Positions 45,876-48,945 of a stretch of 48,945 bases of DNA are shown here, piece after piece. The stretch covers positions 1 through 48,945 of the forward strand of contig CALXLM010000005.1 of NCBI GenBank assembly GCA_944389195.1, given 5' to 3'. The position numbers and the translations under genes are program-made. Origin of the DNA: an uncultured Opitutales bacterium (GTDB lineage: Bacteria; Verrucomicrobiota; Verrucomicrobiia; Opitutales; Intestinicryptomonadaceae). Below the pieces are notes generated by a model. It was not told the origin of the DNA. It saw only the letters and a list, made by a program, of their open reading frames with translations, and did no database searches. Each line of letters starts with the position of its first letter. Position 1 is the first letter of the stretch.

Positions 45876-47402
45876 ATGAAAAGAAATATATTGATGGCTT
45901 TAGGGTTGTTTTTTGCGGCGTGTGCGCACACTTTTGCACTTTACGAAAAAGTCGAGGAGCTTGAACCTTCGCTTCCTTTGCCGAACAGGCATTGGAAGGA
46001 AATAGGGCAAATAAGGCATATGTCTTCGGATCAAATAGTCGATTCGCGCATTTCGATAGGTTTCGAGTGCCTCGACCGCGATATTTTCGAACCGGACAAG
46101 GTTTACGACAAGCTTGCGGCAACCGGCATAAAATGGGCGCGCTGCCAGACGGGCTGGAGCAAGACCGAAAAACAGAAGGGAGTTTACGATTTTAAGTGGC
46201 TTGACGATATTGTTGACAATCTCATAAAGCGTGGAATAAAGCCGTGGTTTAACGTCGGGTTCGGGAACGGAATATATATGGGGGAAATGAAGAATCCCAC
46301 GGGAGTGGGATATGTGCCTCTGTATTTCGGAGAGGAGTGTTTGCAGGCCTGGAAAAATTATATAGACGCGCTTTCAAAGCATTTTAAGGGCAGGGTGCAG
46401 TATTTTGAAATCTGGAACGAGTCTAATGTAGACAGTTTTTGGCAGCCCGAGAAGGCCGACCCGAAGGCGTATGTAGAACTTGTAAAAATAACGGGAGACA
46501 TAATACGCAAAAATATCCCGGACGCTAAAATAGGTGCCGTAAACGCGGGGCACGTCGTAGTTTATACGGTTGACTTCTTTAAGCATGGTGGCGGCGGGCT
46601 AATCGACTTCTACGCCATACACCCGTATTGCGTAATTCCCGAGGAGAGGCACGACAACAATACGCGCTCGGCTCGCCAGATTTTTTCAAAGTACGCCCCC
46701 GGACGGCCGATATCGCTGTGGCAGGGAGAATCCGGGTTTGGGTCAGATTATCCCGTAGGCCACTACATGAGGCCGGTGACGTCGGGTGGCGAATATATGC
46801 AGGCCAAATGGATGCTGCGCCGCTACACGCTGGACCTCGGAAGCGGATACGGGCTGTCGTCACTATACCAGTGCGTGGACCTCAAGCCAGGCTACCAGAT
46901 GGCGAAGGGGGGCAAGCCGCTTTTTGCAAAGTACGGGCTTTTTGAAAACATAACGTACCGGCCAAAAAAAGCGGCGGAAATAATTAAAAACTATACCCCG
47001 ATTTTCGACAAAGACACGATTCCGTGCGCTCTTCCTGCCTTCGTCAACACCAGAAAGGCCGTGCCGGAGGGGGTCGGAGTTTCGAGGCTTGTGGACAGCG
47101 CAAAGCGCGTCGAGACTTTTACTCGTAAAGGATATCCGCTTTACGCATATTGGCTGGCCGAGGACATGCAGCTTCAGATGAAGCCCATAAAAAACGCGAG
47201 CCTGTACTATGTCGTAAACGATATGCCCATGAAAAATCCGGTGCTGATAGACACCATATCGGGTCGGGTTTTCAGATACGGTTCTAAGATTTTCGGAAGC
47301 GAAAACCATTCGTATATTATTGTCGGGATACCACTGGCGGATTATCCGATTATCATTACCGATTTTGAAGCCGTAAAGGATATTGTAAGTTTGAAGGATT
47401 AG
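45876..47402 (+). CDS. Secreted clan GH-A glycoside hydrolase (GH39/GH5-like)
   Basis: 508 residues from the ATG at 45876, with a signal peptide (MKRNILMALGLFFAACAHTF); 12 residues of an earlier frame start lie upstream of the promoter and are rejected. A (beta/alpha)8 domain carries the acid/base Glu182 in EIWNESNVDSF and the nucleophile Glu285 in LWQGESGFG, the clan GH-A pair. HPYCV after strand 6 fits GH39- or GH5-type enzymes. The last 100 residues form a beta-rich domain. Probably a beta-xylosidase/arabinosidase-like or related exo-enzyme; substrate uncertain. It is flanked by a NUDIX/wHTH regulator and an AraC-type regulator. Confidence 0.8.
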   Translation: MKRNILMALGLFFAACAHTFALYEKVEELEPSLPLPNRHWKEIGQIRHMSSDQIVDSRISIGFECLDRDIFEPDKVYDKLAATGIKWARCQTGWSKTEKQKGVYDFKWLDDIVDNLIKRGIKPWFNVGFGNGIYMGEMKNPTGVGYVPLYFGEECLQAWKNYIDALSKHFKGRVQYFEIWNESNVDSFWQPEKADPKAYVELVKITGDIIRKNIPDAKIGAVNAGHVVVYTVDFFKHGGGGLIDFYAIHPYCVIPEERHDNNTRSARQIFSKYAPGRPISLWQGESGFGSDYPVGHYMRPVTSGGEYMQAKWMLRRYTLDLGSGYGLSSLYQCVDLKPGYQMAKGGKPLFAKYGLFENITYRPKKAAEIIKNYTPIFDKDTIPCALPAFVNTRKAVPEGVGVSRLVDSAKRVETFTRKGYPLYAYWLAEDMQLQMKPIKNASLYYVVNDMPMKNPVLIDTISGRVFRYGSKIFGSENHSYIIVGIPLADYPIIITDFEAVKDIVSLKD

Positions 47403-47497
47403 GAGGGGGCGCTGATTTTATTTCCGCCCGCCATGCCGGTTTACGCGGCATTCCCCTGCTTTGGCAGGATTGCGCGGACTTGCGGCCGGCTTATCTG

Positions 47498-47527
47498 TTG
47501 ACATTGGGCTTCGGCTTGGAGTATAGA
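47498..47527 (+). promoter_or_regulatory. Promoter of the AraC-type gene, predicted leaderless
   Basis: A perfect ttgaca (47498-47503), an 18-base spacer and tataga (47522-47527). The ATG at 47535 begins 8 bases after the -10, so transcription would start at or next to the start codon. Confidence 0.65.
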
Positions 47528-47534
47528 GTCTAAC

Positions 47535-48449
47535 ATGTCGTCTTCAAAGAGTGTGGCATGGAAAATTTCCACAGAAAACAGGTTTCAGATTTTTCCGGAC
47601 GGGAGCGTTCAGATATATCTTACGGGACCAACTAAAATATTGCCCAGAGGGGCACTAAACTCTCCGGGCATTTTTTTCCCTCCGCGCGCGCTTTCGAACA
47701 TTATGGGAACGCGAGGGATAAGAACGGCGGCGATTACGTCTTATAGCGACTATTTCTACATTTCGCGCGGGGCGAAATCGGAATGTTTTACCGTTTCTTT
47801 CTGTTTGTCTGCCTCCGGTTATGCCGCAAAATTTGAAAAAAGTGCTTTTAAAATATCGGGCGGAGACGTTCTTCTGATACCGGCTGGCCTTTCTTGCGAC
47901 ACTTCCGCGGCGCGTGCGCGCATTATATGGTTTGAAATAGCGAAGACACCGTTTTGGCGGAATATTCTTGGAGCATCTCCCGTATGCAGAAAATCGTCAA
48001 ACTCGGCCAAGCTGGCGGTTCTGTCAGGCATGTATGCGGAGGAGCTTTATTCGGACAATCCTTCGGTTTACAATTTGACTGCGCTGTCCGCCCTCATTTC
48101 AAAGTTAATCGCCGGAGAATTTGTTAGGGACGTTCTATCGCCAAAGTGCGCACTCGGTTCAGTGGCCGATTTGGTGTGCGGTTCGCTTTCAGAAAATTGG
48201 ACCATCGATTCGATTTGCCGGAAAATCGGCGTCGGCAAGGCTAAATTAAATTCATTTTTTGTAAAAAATTACGGAGCTACGTTTTCAAAATTCCTGCTGG
48301 ACCGCCGTATGGAGCTTGCCGTTGAACTTTGCGAATCGGGAATGCCACTCGGAGAAATTGCCAAACGCACGGGGTTTTCATGCAGAAATGCGCTTTCGTT
48401 TTCGTTCAAAAGATATTTCGGTTTTCCCCCGTCGGGGTGCAGACGATAG
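47535..48449 (+). CDS. AraC-family transcriptional regulator
   Basis: 304 residues. The N-terminal 180 residues form a cupin-like ligand-sensing part (SECFTVSFCLSASG, FKISGGDVLLIPAG). The C-terminal 100 residues are the double helix-turn-helix: WTIDSICRKIGVGKAKLNSFF (first HTH, in pieces) and MPLGEIAKRTGFSCRNALSFSFKRYFGFPPS (second HTH with the conserved F-x-R-x-F-G-x-x-P ending). It likely senses a sugar and controls the adjacent glycosidase gene. A good promoter lies directly before it. It converges on aspS. Confidence 0.9.
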   Translation: MSSSKSVAWKISTENRFQIFPDGSVQIYLTGPTKILPRGALNSPGIFFPPRALSNIMGTRGIRTAAITSYSDYFYISRGAKSECFTVSFCLSASGYAAKFEKSAFKISGGDVLLIPAGLSCDTSAARARIIWFEIAKTPFWRNILGASPVCRKSSNSAKLAVLSGMYAEELYSDNPSVYNLTALSALISKLIAGEFVRDVLSPKCALGSVADLVCGSLSENWTIDSICRKIGVGKAKLNSFFVKNYGATFSKFLLDRRMELAVELCESGMPLGEIAKRTGFSCRNALSFSFKRYFGFPPSGCRR

Positions 48450-48556
48450 GCTCCTGTTTGCGCAATTCGCGCGGGCTTGCGTAAAATGCGCGCGCCCGCA
48501 TGCGGCGGAGGCGCGCGTAATGAGCGCCGCATAAAATTTTGCCCCGTGGGGGACGG
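48450..48556. other. Convergent spacer with GC-rich hairpin
   Basis: Between the AraC-type gene and aspS a strong stem (gcgcgcgcc near 48488 with ggcgcgcg near 48511) encloses a GC-rich loop. No T tract follows on either strand, so its role as terminator is uncertain. Confidence 0.5.
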
Positions 48557-48944
48557 CTATTTTTCGTCGGGAATGTCGAGGGATATATGGATGTCCTTCA
48601 GCTGCTTTTCCGTAACCTGCGACGGTGATTGCGCCATCAGGTCCTGCCCTTTTTGCGTTTTCGGGAACGCTATTATGTCGCGTATGCTCTGGCGGTTTGT
48701 GAGGATTGCGACGAGCCTGTCGAATCCGAGCGCTATTCCGCCGTGCGGAGGGGCGCCGAATTTAAATGCCTTTAGCATGTATCCGAAACGCGATTCCACA
48801 ACATCTGCCGGAATTTTTAGGACATCCTTGAATACCTTTTCCTGAACGGCCGGCTGGTGTATTCTGATGGAGCCGCCACCGAGCTCTGTTCCGTTCAAAA
48901 CGATGTCGTAATGCTGGCCGCGCACGCGCAGCGGATCGGAATCA
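48557..48944 (-). CDS. aspS: Aspartyl-tRNA synthetase, C-terminal part
   Basis: About 129 residues of the C-terminus lie in the window; the gene continues beyond its end. The enzyme charges tRNA-Asp, or tRNA-Asp and tRNA-Asn in non-discriminating forms. The bacterial AspRS piece DIVLNGTELGGGSIRIH is present, followed by class II motif 3 in GGIALGFDRLVAIL, with the ATP-binding Arg. The C-terminal tail ends DIPDEK. Which tRNA set is used cannot be judged from this part. Confidence 0.94.
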   Translation of the reverse strand, partial: DSDPLRVRGQHYDIVLNGTELGGGSIRIHQPAVQEKVFKDVLKIPADVVESRFGYMLKAFKFGAPPHGGIALGFDRLVAILTNRQSIRDIIAFPKTQKGQDLMAQSPSQVTEKQLKDIHISLDIPDEK

Positions 48945-48945
48945 A

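Overview
The window reads as a chromosomal segment of a Gram-negative PVC-group bacterium, most likely a Verrucomicrobiota (Opitutia-like) or Lentisphaerota lineage from a gut or other polysaccharide-rich habitat. This is inferred from the gene families, since no rRNA is present: many secreted clan GH-A and GH20 glycosidases, an HzsA-related dihaem protein, a Tat-exported FAD oxidoreductase, FolE2, HPr, a lipid A acyltransferase fused to a glycosyltransferase, and generally weak Shine-Dalgarno signals.

Layout. 1-453: the 3' end of an ISL3-family transposase, its probable right end, and tRNA-Ser(CGA). 454-2207: a LUD-domain protein diverging from a basic disordered RG/KG-rich protein. 2546-7528: two divergent secreted glycosidases, GH20-like and clan GH-A. 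7762-12870: FolE2, an orphan membrane PAS-GAF-PAS sensor, HPr and ribosomal protein S1. 13240-17144: a GH42-like enzyme that converges on a small operon of three CD225/dispanin-like membrane proteins plus a DUF2752 protein. 17324-23992: a complete trpEGDCFBA operon with overlapping genes, preceded by a classical attenuator (leader peptide with tandem Trp codons, antiterminator, terminator). 24115-27202: a fused LpxL-type acyltransferase/GT9 protein overlapping purT. 27647-32703 (minus): purB-tgt and a three-domain AMP-ligase/ACP/PlsC fusion. 32776-35398: a 23-copy NxG pentapeptide protein, a 2-hydroxyacid dehydrogenase and a HAD phosphatase. 35750-38348: rpsO-pnp. 38753-48449: an accessory carbohydrate/redox region with a Tat FAD oxidoreductase, an HzsA-related protein, a 5'-truncated DUF2961 (GH172-like) remnant, a NUDIX/wHTH regulator, a clan GH-A glycosidase and an AraC-type regulator. 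48557-end: the C-terminal part of aspS.

How the parts fit. Housekeeping blocks (S1, S15-PNPase, trp, pur, tgt, aspS) alternate with secreted glycan-degrading enzymes and their sugar-sensing regulators. The most noteworthy items are the trp attenuator; a Tgt that has lost all three zinc-binding cysteines; the triple dispanin/DUF2752 operon; two lipid-enzyme fusions; a TrpB with Met in place of a normally invariant active-site Gln; a decayed GH172-like gene beside its likely regulator; and several promoters placed so that transcription would start at or next to the ATG (leaderless mRNAs). No CRISPR array, prophage block or obvious new defence system was seen.
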